A DNA stretch of 64,000 nt from Halobium salinum. Its GTDB lineage: Archaea > Halobacteriota > Halobacteria > Halobacteriales > Haloferacaceae. The stretch's first letter is position 1; each line of letters begins with the position of its first letter. The stretch is from contig NZ_JAODIW010000009.1 of assembly GCF_026586625.1 (NCBI RefSeq), positions 137,517-201,516 on the forward strand, read 5' to 3'. Positions 42,314 through 50,572 of the stretch are shown here, piece by piece. The position numbers were made by a program, and so were the translations under genes. The notes under the pieces are model-generated. The model was given only the letters and a program-made list of their open reading frames with translations, ran no database searches and was not told the DNA's origin.

Positions 42314-43933
42314 CTACTCCAGATAGCCGAGGTCGGCGAGGCGGTCCTGGACGTCGCCGTCCTCGTCCAGGCGCGGGCCGGCGTCGGCGTCGAAGTCGTC
42401 GTAGCCTGTCGCGCCGGCGTCCTCGACGACCGGGACGACCCGACCGTCCATCCGGTCGCTGTAGGGGACGCCCATGGCGGAGAGCACCGTCGGCGCCACG
42501 TCGAACAGGTGGGCGTCTATCGGGACGGAGGCGTCGACCCCCGCGCCGGCGGCGGCGAAGATGCCCTCCATCTTGTGGTTCCACGGCTCCGTGGGCGGCG
42601 CGAAGTAGCCGTCACGAACCTGTGCGGAGAGGAACTGCTCGAACTCGTTGGGGACGGTGACGACGTCGACCGCCTTCTCGGCGTAGGGGCCGTGGAAGTA
42701 CTCCTCCCGTGGGGCCACGTCCTCGAACATCGGGTCGCCGTCGGGCGTCGTCGCCGACCGGAGTTCCTCGATGAGTTCGGCGCGCACCGCGTCGTACTGC
42801 TCCGGCGGGACGACGCCGTTGGGTTCCCGACCCTGTAAGTTGATGCGGACGCCCAGCTCGGTCCGGGCGCGCATGTACGCTTTCGAGCCGGGGAAGTCCA
42901 CCTGCTCGTTCGCGGTGCGGGAGACGTTCTCGGGGGCGTAGCGTTTCACGACGCCGTCGAGGCCCACCGCTCGGAGCCCCTTCCCGACGCGTTCTGCAGT
43001 GAGACCGAACTGGGCGGCCTTGGCGGCGACGCGTTCGGTGGTCGTCGGCTCCCACGTCTCCTCGCCGGAGCCCTCCCGCAACTGGTCGCGGATGGGGTTC
43101 CACGACGGCATCCCCTTCCCGCCCTTGGCGGTCTCGACGTACCCCTTGTCGCGGAGGAACTCGTTGACGCGGAACTCGTACTTCTCGTAGGGGCCCATCC
43201 CGTGGTCGGAGGCGATGAAGACGGCGTCGGGGTCGTGCTCGTCGAGAATCTTCCCGACCGCCTCGTCGGTGGCGCGGTAGACGCGCTCGACTTTGTCCTC
43301 GTCGCCGTCGAACTCGTGGAAGACGGTGTCGGTCTTCTGGAACTGGACGAAGCCGAAGTCCGGGTCGTGTTCGTCGGCGAGGTAGCGGAAGGCGTCCCCG
43401 CGCATCCCGACGAGGCGCTCGTACTCCTCCATCTTCTCCGCGTCGCTCAGGTCGTCGGAGCCGCGGGTGTAGTTCGGGTACACCCGGTACTCGCCGAGTT
43501 CACGCTTCAGGTCGTCGAGGGTGCCTTCGGGGTGACAGGGCGGGTCCTCGGGGCCGATGAACCCGGGCACGATGGCGCCGTCTATCTCGTCCGGCGGGTG
43601 GGTGACGGGGACGTTGACGACGACGCTCGACTTCCCGTGCTCGTCGAGCAGTTCCCAGATGGCCCGCTCGCGCACGTCGTCGCGGGAGACGACTTTCCAG
43701 TCGTACCCCTCGTAGTCGACGAACCCGTACACGCCGTGTTTGCCGGGGTTGACGCCGGTGTACATCGACGGCCACGCGCTCGGGGTCCACGGCGGAATCT
43801 GCGATTCGAGCGGTCCCGCCGTGGCGTCCGAACCCTCACAGAGCGCCTGCAGGTTGGGAATCGCGTCCCGCTCGTACAGCCGTTCGAACACCGCGGGACA
43901 GCCCGCGTCGATGCCGATCAGCAGCACGTCCAT
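42314..43933 (-). CDS. Alkaline-phosphatase-superfamily phosphodiesterase/nucleotide pyrophosphatase
   Basis: This 539-residue enzyme has the metal-binding core of type I phosphodiesterases. It shows Asp in LLIGIDAGCP, the Thr nucleophile region (PPWTPSAWPSMYTGVNPGKH), and Asp-His ligands in FIASDHGMGPYEK, with a further His near the end. No signal peptide is present, so it is cytoplasmic. The ATG at 43933 (MDVLLIGID) is chosen. An upstream in-frame GTG at 43945 overlaps the stop of a small leader ORF as GTGA and is an equally possible start. Homologues are common in archaeal glycan clusters, and the substrate may be a sugar nucleotide or lipid-linked sugar. Confidence 0.85.
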   Translation of the reverse strand: MDVLLIGIDAGCPAVFERLYERDAIPNLQALCEGSDATAGPLESQIPPWTPSAWPSMYTGVNPGKHGVYGFVDYEGYDWKVVSRDDVRERAIWELLDEHGKSSVVVNVPVTHPPDEIDGAIVPGFIGPEDPPCHPEGTLDDLKRELGEYRVYPNYTRGSDDLSDAEKMEEYERLVGMRGDAFRYLADEHDPDFGFVQFQKTDTVFHEFDGDEDKVERVYRATDEAVGKILDEHDPDAVFIASDHGMGPYEKYEFRVNEFLRDKGYVETAKGGKGMPSWNPIRDQLREGSGEETWEPTTTERVAAKAAQFGLTAERVGKGLRAVGLDGVVKRYAPENVSRTANEQVDFPGSKAYMRARTELGVRINLQGREPNGVVPPEQYDAVRAELIEELRSATTPDGDPMFEDVAPREEYFHGPYAEKAVDVVTVPNEFEQFLSAQVRDGYFAPPTEPWNHKMEGIFAAAGAGVDASVPIDAHLFDVAPTVLSAMGVPYSDRMDGRVVPVVEDAGATGYDDFDADAGPRLDEDGDVQDRLADLGYLE

Positions 43934-43941
43934 GCCGTCGC

Positions 43942-44016
43942 TCACGCGTCCCACCCCGGCACGTCCGTCGAGGGCGTCGCGCGCGGCTGCCGCGCGGCTT
44001 GCCAGCCCATCCTCAT
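43942..44016 (-). CDS. Possible 24-aa leader ORF before the phosphodiesterase
   Basis: The ATG at 44016 lies 26 bp after the ATAATAAAA box (44042-44050), just where transcription should start. A purine-rich GGAAGGA precedes it. After 24 codons the TGA overlaps the possible GTG start of the phosphodiesterase (43945). It has the same length as the leader ORF before glmS (52787-52861) but no sequence similarity was noticed. Confidence 0.35.
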   Translation of the reverse strand: MRMGWQAARQPRATPSTDVPGWDA

Positions 44017-44041
44017 TGTCCTTCCGTTGGGCGTCGACCGG

Positions 44042-44061
44042 TTTTATTATGCGGCGGGTAA
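44042..44061 (-). promoter_or_regulatory. Glycan-type promoter (TTA-N8-ATAATAAAA)
   Basis: On the minus strand TTA is followed after eight bases by ATAATAAAA. It serves the phosphodiesterase/asparagine-synthase-like unit. Confidence 0.7.
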
Positions 44062-44240
44062 GCGGGCCGGGGTCCGGATTTCGCGACGTTGGGCGCGCCT
44101 ACCGGTCGAATTCGTGATACGTCGCTCGAGGAGATGGTCGGCGGGGCGGACGGAGACGACCGCAGCCGTCGCGTTCGTTCTCCGGCACCGGCGGGTCCCG
44201 GACCGACGAGGCGGCCCGCTCCCGCGGTGCCTTCGCTTCC

Positions 44241-44443
44241 GGACCACCGCGTCAGCGAGTCGGCTGACGACGAACGCCAGCCGTCGCGGCGCTCAGTCCC
44301 CCTACTCCCCGGACCACCACGTCAGCGATTGCCGGGCAGACGAGCCTGCCCGGCGTCGTTGCGCTCAGTCCCCGTACTTCCGCGTCAGCGCGACGGCCGC
44401 GCCTGAACGCGCGGCCAGCGTTGCGCTCAATCTCCGTACTCCC
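44241..44443. repeat. Three tandem 63-70-bp units with hairpins at the GT2 3' end
   Basis: Each unit runs GTCAGCG, then a variable hairpin, then GCGCTCAGTCCCC with a TACT tail. Units begin near 44251, 44321 and 44384. The hairpin of the middle unit is perfect (GCCGGGCAG, six bases, CTGCCCGGC). The third unit contains the last codons and stop of the GT2 gene, so the C-terminal coding end (ending REYGD) has been copied downstream as RKYGD-like remnants. The units may act as repeated terminators. The rest of the 43934-44426 spacer holds the promoter and leader ORF. Confidence 0.65.
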
Positions 44444-45497
44444 GAATCGTCAACTCCCGATGCTCCGCGCGGTCGAGCGCCATCGCGACGAGGAGGAGCG
44501 CGACGCCGAGGACGACCCGGCCGAGCGCGCCGCGGAGGCCGTCGTCGCTCGGACGGAGCGCGGCGAGGAGGCGAGCCAGACCGAGCGCGACGGCGGCGGC
44601 GCCGGCGTAGTACGCGAGGGCAGGACGGGCGGCGCCGTCGCCGAGCAGGTGTTTGCGGTTGAGGCGACCGAGGAAGTTCGCGAGGAGCATGGTCGACACC
44701 CGACGGACGTACTCGCCGTACTGGATGTGGCTCTCCTCCTCGTCGTACTTCGCGGGCTGGGCCACGTCGGCGACGCGCATGTCGGCCCGGTTGAGCTTGA
44801 CGAGCACGTCGTTGCAGTAGCCGTAGTACTCGTACATCCCCTCCAGGTCCATCCCGTCGAGCGCCCGCAGGGAGATGGCCGTGTAGCCGTTCTGGGGGTC
44901 GGCGACGCCCCAGTAGCCGCTGGCGATCTTCGTCAACAGCGAGAGCATCCGGTTGCCGACGAGGCGGAACTGCGGCATCTCCTCGGTGTCGGCGAGGAAG
45001 CGGTTCCCCTTCGCGTAGTCGGCGCGGCCCTCGACGATGGGGTCGAGGAAGCGCGGCATGAGGTCGGTGTCCATCTGTCCGTCGGCGTCGACGGTGACGG
45101 TCACGTCGACCCGGTCGGCGCGGGCGGCGAGGTAGCCCGTCTTGATGGCGCCGCCGGCACCGCGGTTCTCCTCGTGACGGATGGGGACGACGCGGGCGTC
45201 GAACCCGCCGTCGGCGGTCGGCGCGACCTCGCCGCCCTCGCCGGTCGCCTCCGGGGTCTCGCCGCTCGTTCCGTCGCTCGCGACGGCGCTCCCGGCCGAG
45301 GCGTCGGCGACGGCCCGTCCCGTCCGTGGCTCCCCGTCGGCGTGCGCCCGAATCTCGGCCCACGTCTCGTCGGTCGAGGCGTCGTCGACGGCGTACACCC
45401 GGTCGACGTACGACGGAATCCCGTCGAGGACCTCGCCCACTAACCCCGCCTCGTTGTAGGCGGGGACGACGACACCGATCGTGTGTTCGCGGTACAT
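44427..45497 (-). CDS. GT2-family glycosyltransferase (dolichol-phosphate sugar synthase type)
   Basis: This is a 356-residue protein. The GT-A domain starts MYREHTIGVVVPAYNEAGLV and has AVDDASTDETW and the metal-binding TVTVDADGQMDTDLMPRFLD. Acceptor-loop motifs ENRGAGGAIKTGY and QNGYTAISLRALDGM are present. Two C-terminal membrane helices follow (LAYYAGAAAVALGLARLLAA and VVLGVALLLVAMAL). This is the plan of dolichyl-phosphate glycosyltransferases. The ATG at 45497 fits the family start; an in-frame GTG at 45560 lies nearer the promoter and would add 21 residues. An Asp/Glu-rich loop near 70-100 is disordered. It heads a minus-strand glycan unit. Confidence 0.88.
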   Translation of the reverse strand: MYREHTIGVVVPAYNEAGLVGEVLDGIPSYVDRVYAVDDASTDETWAEIRAHADGEPRTGRAVADASAGSAVASDGTSGETPEATGEGGEVAPTADGGFDARVVPIRHEENRGAGGAIKTGYLAARADRVDVTVTVDADGQMDTDLMPRFLDPIVEGRADYAKGNRFLADTEEMPQFRLVGNRMLSLLTKIASGYWGVADPQNGYTAISLRALDGMDLEGMYEYYGYCNDVLVKLNRADMRVADVAQPAKYDEEESHIQYGEYVRRVSTMLLANFLGRLNRKHLLGDGAARPALAYYAGAAAVALGLARLLAALRPSDDGLRGALGRVVLGVALLLVAMALDRAEHRELTIREYGD

Positions 45498-45591
45498 AGT
45501 GCGTGTGCTGGGAACGCGGCCCGGTCGGGGTGACGGCGGCGTCACGTTTCGACCGGCCACGTCGCTCTGTTGGTCGTCCGTGGTCGAGGGG

Positions 45592-45611
45592 CTTTATAAT
45601 CGGGCACCTAA
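45592..45611 (-). promoter_or_regulatory. Glycan-type promoter (TTA-N8-ATTATAAAG)
   Basis: This is the GT2 promoter on the minus strand; one base of the ATAATAAAG core differs. The segment 45612-45896 between this promoter and the next shows no gene. Confidence 0.65.
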
Positions 45612-45896
45612 GCCGCGCACGGAGTGACGGTCGCCGAGCGAACCGGGAGGGGCCGAGAGCGGTGTCCACACGGGACAGTCGCCACCGGTCGACGCCGGTC
45701 CGCGACGAGCGACCGTGGCGGCGCCGCTCCGCGGGACGGCCGCCCCGGCCGAGGTGCCGGGGACACCGGTCTCCGGATGCGAGCCGGCTACGGGGGGTTT
45801 CGCGTCGGTGACGACCGGTGGAGAGGCGCGCGGCTTAGGTGACTGATAACCGCAGTCGGGGACGGGAGCGGGCGGACAGCCGAGGGCGCGCGCCGC

Positions 45897-45916
45897 TTAC
45901 TCGGGGCATAATAAAA
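45897..45916 (+). promoter_or_regulatory. Glycan-type promoter (TTA-N8-ATAATAAAA)
   Basis: TTA, eight bases, ATAATAAAA, ending 37 bp before the GTG start at 45953. Confidence 0.7.
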
Positions 45917-45952
45917 GGGGGGTAACACCTTCGTCCGGGCAAGGAACAAAGC

Positions 45953-46825
45953 GTGACCACCGAAGACACCGATGCCGAGACGGTCGTGGAGGCCGTCGAT
46001 CTCATCTCCAAAAAGTGGCATCCGGTCATCATCCAGGCACTCCTCCGGGAGGGCCCCCAGCGGTTCAACGAGCTGAAAGGGAGCCTCGGCATCTCCGCGA
46101 AGGTGCTGACCGACAGTCTCGACGACCTCGTCTCGAACGACCTCGTCGACCGACACGTGCTCAGCGAGTCGCCGAAGCGCGTCGAGTACGACCTCACGCG
46201 GCACGGCCGGGACATGCAGTCGGTCATCGCCGCCCTCGCCGACTGGGGCGAGCGCCACCTCGGCGAGGACACCCGACCCGTCGTCCTCATCGTCGACAAC
46301 GACCCGCGGCTGGTGAAGATGCACGCCTCGTGGCTCGAAGAGGATTACCGCATCAAGCGCGCTTACGACGGCGAGGAGGCGCTGCGCCAACTCGACGACG
46401 AGGTCGACGTGGTGTTGCTCGACCGCCGGATGCCCGGCCTGCAGGGCGAGGAGGTGCTCCGGAAGGTCCGCGGGCTGGGCATCGACGCCCGGGTGGTCGT
46501 GCTCAGCGCCGTCGAGCCCGACTTCGACGTCTTGGAGATGGGCTTCGACGCCTACGTCGTCAAGCCCGGCACGAAGACCGAGCTACAGGAGGTCGTCGAG
46601 GACGTGCTGGCGCGCAACGCCTACGACGACGCCACCCAGGAGTACCTCTCGCTGTCGGCCAAGCAGGCGGTGCTGCGCGCCGAGAAACCGGAGGAGACCC
46701 TCCGGCGCGACGAGCGCTACCGCCAGCTGGAGACACGACTGAACGAGCTCGCGACGGAGCTCGACGCCTCGGACGGGGAGACGACCGACACCGCCCGGAC
46801 GATGCTGACGGAGCGCGAGGGGTGA
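45953..46825 (+). CDS. HxlR-type HTH fused to response-regulator receiver and HalX-like tail
   Basis: This is a 290-residue protein with a rare fusion. Residues 5-105 are an HxlR winged helix (LISKKWHPVIIQALLREGPQ, then ISAKVLTDSLDDLVSNDLVD and PKRVEYDLTRHG). Residues 108-225 are a receiver with phospho-acceptor Asp157 (VVLLDRRMPGLQG), a VVLSA switch segment and the conserved Lys in YVVKPGT. The last 60 residues (AYDDATQEYLSLSAKQAVLR, then a coiled coil) match the HalX domain found after haloarchaeal receivers. It starts with GTG, and the kinase-like gene 13 bp downstream is its probable partner. It has the same promoter type as the glycan genes. Confidence 0.88.
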   Translation: MTTEDTDAETVVEAVDLISKKWHPVIIQALLREGPQRFNELKGSLGISAKVLTDSLDDLVSNDLVDRHVLSESPKRVEYDLTRHGRDMQSVIAALADWGERHLGEDTRPVVLIVDNDPRLVKMHASWLEEDYRIKRAYDGEEALRQLDDEVDVVLLDRRMPGLQGEEVLRKVRGLGIDARVVVLSAVEPDFDVLEMGFDAYVVKPGTKTELQEVVEDVLARNAYDDATQEYLSLSAKQAVLRAEKPEETLRRDERYRQLETRLNELATELDASDGETTDTARTMLTEREG

Positions 46826-46838
46826 GTCGACGGGGCGG

Positions 46839-47963
46839 ATGATTCCGGACGACCTCAGCGTCCTCCTCGTGGAGGACAACCCCGGCGACGCGAGACTCAT
46901 CGAGGAGCTGTTCCGCGAGACCGACCACCCCGTCGCACTCGTCGAGCCGGGGGCCGAGCCGCCGGCGCGCGGCGTCGCGCTCCACCACCGCGACCGCATC
47001 GCGGACGTGCCCGACGCCCTGGCGACGTACGACCCCGACGTGGTCTTGCTCGACCTCGACCTCCCCGAGAGTAGCGGCACCGACACCGTCGAGACCGTCC
47101 GCGGCCACACCGCGACGACGCCCATCGTCGTCCTCACCGGCGCCCCGGAGGACCGCTTCGGCGTCGACGTGGTGAGCGAGGGGGCTCAGGACTACCTCGT
47201 CAAGGACGAGGTGACCCCCGAGGTGCTGCTTCGGGCGGTGCGGTACGCCCTCGAACGCAAGCGCATCGAAGGGGAGCTGCGCCAGCGCACCGAAGAGCTG
47301 CGCATCCTCAACCAGCTCACCCGCCACGACATCAGAAACGAGATGACGCTCGTCGTCGGCCGGGCCCGCGAACTGGAGGAGCACGTCGACGTCCACGGCC
47401 GGGACGCCCTCGACGAGATCGTCCGCTCCAGCAACCACATCCTCCAGCTGACGGGGACCATCGGCGACATCGTCGCCTCCGTCACCGGCGACGACGACAC
47501 CGACCTCGGCCCCGTCGCGCTCGGGCCCGTCCTCCAGTCGGAGGTCGAGACCGCCCGCGGGATGTACGACGTGGCGGTGGAGACGCCGGCGGCCGTCCCC
47601 GACGTGTCGGTCCGGGCGAACGACCTGCTCGCCTCGGTCCTCTCGAACCTCCTCTCGAACGCCGTCCTCTACAACGACAAGGAGACCCCCGAGGTGTCCG
47701 TCTCGCTCGACGTGGAGCCGGAGACGGTCGTCGTCCGCGTCGCCGACAACGGCCCCGGCATCCCCGACCGCCGCAAGGACGAGGTGTTCGCGGAGGGCGC
47801 ACAGGGTGCCGACTCCGGCGGGATGGGCATCGGCCTCTACCTCGTCAGCCGCCTCGTCGACCGCTACGGCGGCGACGTGTGGGTCGAGGACAACGACCCC
47901 GTCGGCGCCGTCTTCTGTGTCGAACTCGTGCGCGCCGACCGCGGGCCGGACGTCCAACCCTGA
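46839..47963 (+). CDS. Receiver-histidine kinase hybrid
   Basis: This is a 374-residue protein. The N-terminal receiver (7-125) has SVLLVEDNPGDARLIEELF, the phospho-acceptor Asp72 (VVLLDLDLPESSG) and Lys122 (YLVKDE). The kinase core has His163 (QLTRHDIRNEMTLVVG), an N box (NLLSNAVLYND), G1 (VADNGPGIPDRRKDE) and G2 (GGMGIGLYLVSRLV). No membrane helix or PAS domain is present. It follows the HxlR-receiver gene by 13 bp, and the two probably form a phosphorelay. The position among glycan genes hints at control of surface properties, but no direct link is visible. Confidence 0.9.
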   Translation: MIPDDLSVLLVEDNPGDARLIEELFRETDHPVALVEPGAEPPARGVALHHRDRIADVPDALATYDPDVVLLDLDLPESSGTDTVETVRGHTATTPIVVLTGAPEDRFGVDVVSEGAQDYLVKDEVTPEVLLRAVRYALERKRIEGELRQRTEELRILNQLTRHDIRNEMTLVVGRARELEEHVDVHGRDALDEIVRSSNHILQLTGTIGDIVASVTGDDDTDLGPVALGPVLQSEVETARGMYDVAVETPAAVPDVSVRANDLLASVLSNLLSNAVLYNDKETPEVSVSLDVEPETVVVRVADNGPGIPDRRKDEVFAEGAQGADSGGMGIGLYLVSRLVDRYGGDVWVEDNDPVGAVFCVELVRADRGPDVQP

Positions 47964-48003
47964 CCGGGACGCCCCGGGCCACCGCCGCCGGGCGACCCGC
48001 CGG

Positions 48004-48023
48004 TTACACACAGTATAGTTAAC
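48004..48023 (+). promoter_or_regulatory. Probable promoter of the GT4 gene
   Basis: TTA, eight bases, then ATAGTTAAC, a weaker form of the glycan-type promoter, ending 27 bp before the GTG at 48050. Confidence 0.5.
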
Positions 48024-48049
48024 CGTCGCCCGCGGGTAGCCGGGGGTAT

Positions 48050-49444
48050 GTGCCGGACGCGACGGTGCCGCCCCGACGAGCGGCGCCCGGGGTGGAGCGC
48101 GTGACCGACGACGCCGACAGCGGCGCGGACGCGAGTGCAACGGACGGGAGCGGGGCCGACGCCGACGGCGACCGCCTCGACGTGGGGTTCGTCCCCGCCG
48201 AGGTGCCCGGCGCCGGCCTCACCGGCGCCGTCGAGACCTCGGCGCTCCTCGTCGAACACCTCTCCCGACGCCACGACCTCACGGTGTACGTCGCCAGTCA
48301 ACACGCGGCAGACGACGTGGACCTCCCGGCCGAGGACCGGGTCGAGTACGTCATCCACGACGACCTCCCGAAGCTCCCACACCCCATCACGGCCAAACAC
48401 CGGGCACTGCGCGAGGAGACGGACGCGCTCGAATCGCACGACCTCGTCCACTCGTACTCCTCGGTGTTCGTCCCGGTGCTCGCCGACCTCTCGACTCCGA
48501 CGATATCGACGCTCAACTCCTACGTCGCGGTCTGCCCGAAGGGAGACATGCGCTACCACGGGAAGCGCACGTGCTCCGGACCGGGTCCCGCGAAGTGCGT
48601 CGCCTGCGTCGGCGTCACCGGCGCGCGGCGGCGGCAGGGCCTGGAGAACGAGGCCCGAAGTGCCTACTCCTCGCTGGGGAAGCTCCCCCTCGTCCGGGAC
48701 TCGATGGCCCGTCGGAACGGGGTCGACGCCTACCACGCCCTGTCGCCACATCTGGCCGAGGACTACGCCGCCCTCGACTTTCCCGCCGAGCGCACGCGGG
48801 TCATCCCCCACTTCTACGACGGAGGGTTCCGCCGCGACCCCCGCACGACCGCCGGCGACCCCGTCACTCTGTTGTACGTCGGCGGGCTCCGGGAGTTCAA
48901 GGGCGTGCAGGTGTTGGTCCGGGGGCTCGCCGAACTCCGTTCGCGCGGGGTCGACGCGCGGCTCCGGGTCGCCGGCGCCGGGCCGTACGGCGACCGAATC
49001 AAGCGGCTCGTCGGCGAACTCGGCCTCGCCGACGCCGTCGCCTGGCACGGCTACGTCGACCACGACGACCTCCCCGACCTGTACGCCGGCGCCGACGCGT
49101 TCGTCTATCCGGGTCTCATCGACGAGCCGTTCGGGCGCGTCCTCCTGGAGGCGCTCGCGGCCGGGACCCCCGTCGTCGCCAGCGACGTGGGGAGCACGGA
49201 CTACATCGTCGGCGACGCCGGCGAGCGGTTCGAATCGGGTGACGAGCGTGCCCTCGCCGACGCCGTCGAGCGCCTCGTGGCGGACTACGAGGAGCGAGCG
49301 GGGGCGATTCCCGACCAGCTGGCGCGGTTCGAGCCGGAGACCGTGCTGGCGCAGTTCGACGAACTCTACCGGGACGTGGCGACCGGGCGACTGCGGCGGG
49401 AGTCGCGGCCGTCGTCCGCCTCGTCGCCGACGCCGTCTCGGTGA
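48050..49444 (+). CDS. GT4-family glycosyltransferase
   Basis: This is a 464-residue glycosyltransferase of the GT-B fold. The N-terminal domain has VGFVPAEVPGAGLTGAVETS and a four-Cys segment (CPKGDMRYHGKRTCSGPG, then AKCVACVG), which may bind zinc and is seen in some haloarchaeal GT4 enzymes. The C-terminal domain has VTLLYVGGLREFKGVQVLVR and the donor-binding EPFGRVLLEALAAGTPVVAS. There is no membrane helix, so it acts at the cytoplasmic face. The first 40 residues are disordered, and an internal start is possible. It probably adds a sugar to a lipid-linked glycan; the donor is unknown. Confidence 0.9.
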   Translation: MPDATVPPRRAAPGVERVTDDADSGADASATDGSGADADGDRLDVGFVPAEVPGAGLTGAVETSALLVEHLSRRHDLTVYVASQHAADDVDLPAEDRVEYVIHDDLPKLPHPITAKHRALREETDALESHDLVHSYSSVFVPVLADLSTPTISTLNSYVAVCPKGDMRYHGKRTCSGPGPAKCVACVGVTGARRRQGLENEARSAYSSLGKLPLVRDSMARRNGVDAYHALSPHLAEDYAALDFPAERTRVIPHFYDGGFRRDPRTTAGDPVTLLYVGGLREFKGVQVLVRGLAELRSRGVDARLRVAGAGPYGDRIKRLVGELGLADAVAWHGYVDHDDLPDLYAGADAFVYPGLIDEPFGRVLLEALAAGTPVVASDVGSTDYIVGDAGERFESGDERALADAVERLVADYEERAGAIPDQLARFEPETVLAQFDELYRDVATGRLRRESRPSSASSPTPSR

Positions 49445-49543
49445 GGAGCCGAGCCGGGACCTCACGCTCCGGCCGACCCGCCGGTCTCCACGAGGTCGAG
49501 CGGTCCGGGGACGACCGGACCGCAGTCGCGGCGGCACGAGAAC

Positions 49544-50128
49544 CTACGCCGCCCGCATCGACCGCCGCAGGCGCCGCCAGAGGCCCGCGACGCCGGGTGC
49601 GCCGTCGACGAGCCAGAGACAGAACGCGAGAAAGAACGGGCCGAAGTAGACCGCGAGCAGGGTGAACTGCTGGCCGGCGGTGAGTTCGCGGACGAACGCG
49701 GCGAAGTAGTAGCTCGCGCGCTCGAGGAGCCCGCGCTCGACGGCGTACGCCGGAAGCGTAACGATGGGCCAGAGGACGCGCTCGAAGTCGGTCTCGTACC
49801 CCGAGACCATCGCGACGGCCACGTCGCCGGCGAGGTGGGACCACCAGCCGACGACGAGCGCGACGCCGGCCTCGGGTCGGCCGCGACGAACCGCCAGTGC
49901 GAGCCCGAGGAGGCCGAGCGGGACGGCGACGAAGACGGAGTGGGCGACGGAGTAGCCGGCCGGGAAGAGTCCGAGCCCCCACGAGAGGGTCTTGTCGACG
50001 ACGTCGGGGAGTTGCGTGGCGAAGAGGAGGACGACGGCCGCGAGCCCGCCCGGCGGGCCGCGACCCGCGGCTCGGGAGCCCAGCGAGAGGAGGACGTAGC
50101 CGAACGCGGCGTGGCCCCAGGGCCACAT
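49544..50128 (-). CDS. Membrane-bound metal-dependent hydrolase, YdjM-like
   Basis: This is a 194-residue protein with four or five membrane helices. The conserved YdjM-type His and Asp residues are present: WGHAAFGY (His6), TQLPDVVDKTL (Asp42, Asp45), YSVAHSVF (His63) and WWSHLAGDVAV. These would form a metal site at the membrane. The C-terminus is basic (RRLRRSMRAA). The substrate is unknown. It sits on the opposite strand between two glycan genes, converging on the GT4 gene. Confidence 0.85.
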   Translation of the reverse strand: MWPWGHAAFGYVLLSLGSRAAGRGPPGGLAAVVLLFATQLPDVVDKTLSWGLGLFPAGYSVAHSVFVAVPLGLLGLALAVRRGRPEAGVALVVGWWSHLAGDVAVAMVSGYETDFERVLWPIVTLPAYAVERGLLERASYYFAAFVRELTAGQQFTLLAVYFGPFFLAFCLWLVDGAPGVAGLWRRLRRSMRAA

Positions 50129-50466
50129 CAGGGACGCACCTCCGCGGTCGAACGAGCCGGGGGCCGGGAGCCGCTGGCGGGGACCGTCCGTCGGCGACGA
50201 GAGGTCATCGCCGCGGCGTAGGGAAGCACCCGGTAAAAAGTCGTGGACTGGCCGCCGGTGTGGTCGGGGTGAGCAGTCGAAACGTGTCGACCGCTCCGGA
50301 GCCCTATAGAGACGTCCGGACGGGACCGGGCGCGAGCCGCCTGCCGAGGGGGCCGCGAGGTGGTCCGTCAGCCGCGCGTACGACGACCTAAACCCGCATC
50401 ATCGTTACGCGACGTTACCGCCTCGACAAGGCCGAATTACCGAGCTACAGTCCCCCTAAGTGGTCC
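50129..50466. other. Intergenic, no gene seen
   Basis: About 340 bp between divergently transcribed genes. No ORF with protein-like features and no clear repeat was found. Confidence 0.4.
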
Positions 50467-50486
50467 TTACCACGTCGATAATAAAG
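50467..50486 (+). promoter_or_regulatory. Glycan-type promoter (TTA-N8-ATAATAAAG)
   Basis: This is the promoter of the nucleotide-sugar dehydrogenase. It lies 87 bp before the ATG, implying an untranslated leader of about 60 bases. No leader ORF is present. Confidence 0.7.
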
Positions 50487-50572
50487 CCCTTCGAGCAGAG
50501 AGAAGCTGATACGAGCGACCACCGAGTCGACCACCGGCCGGCCGTTCCCACCCGACCGGAGGACCCCAGCAC

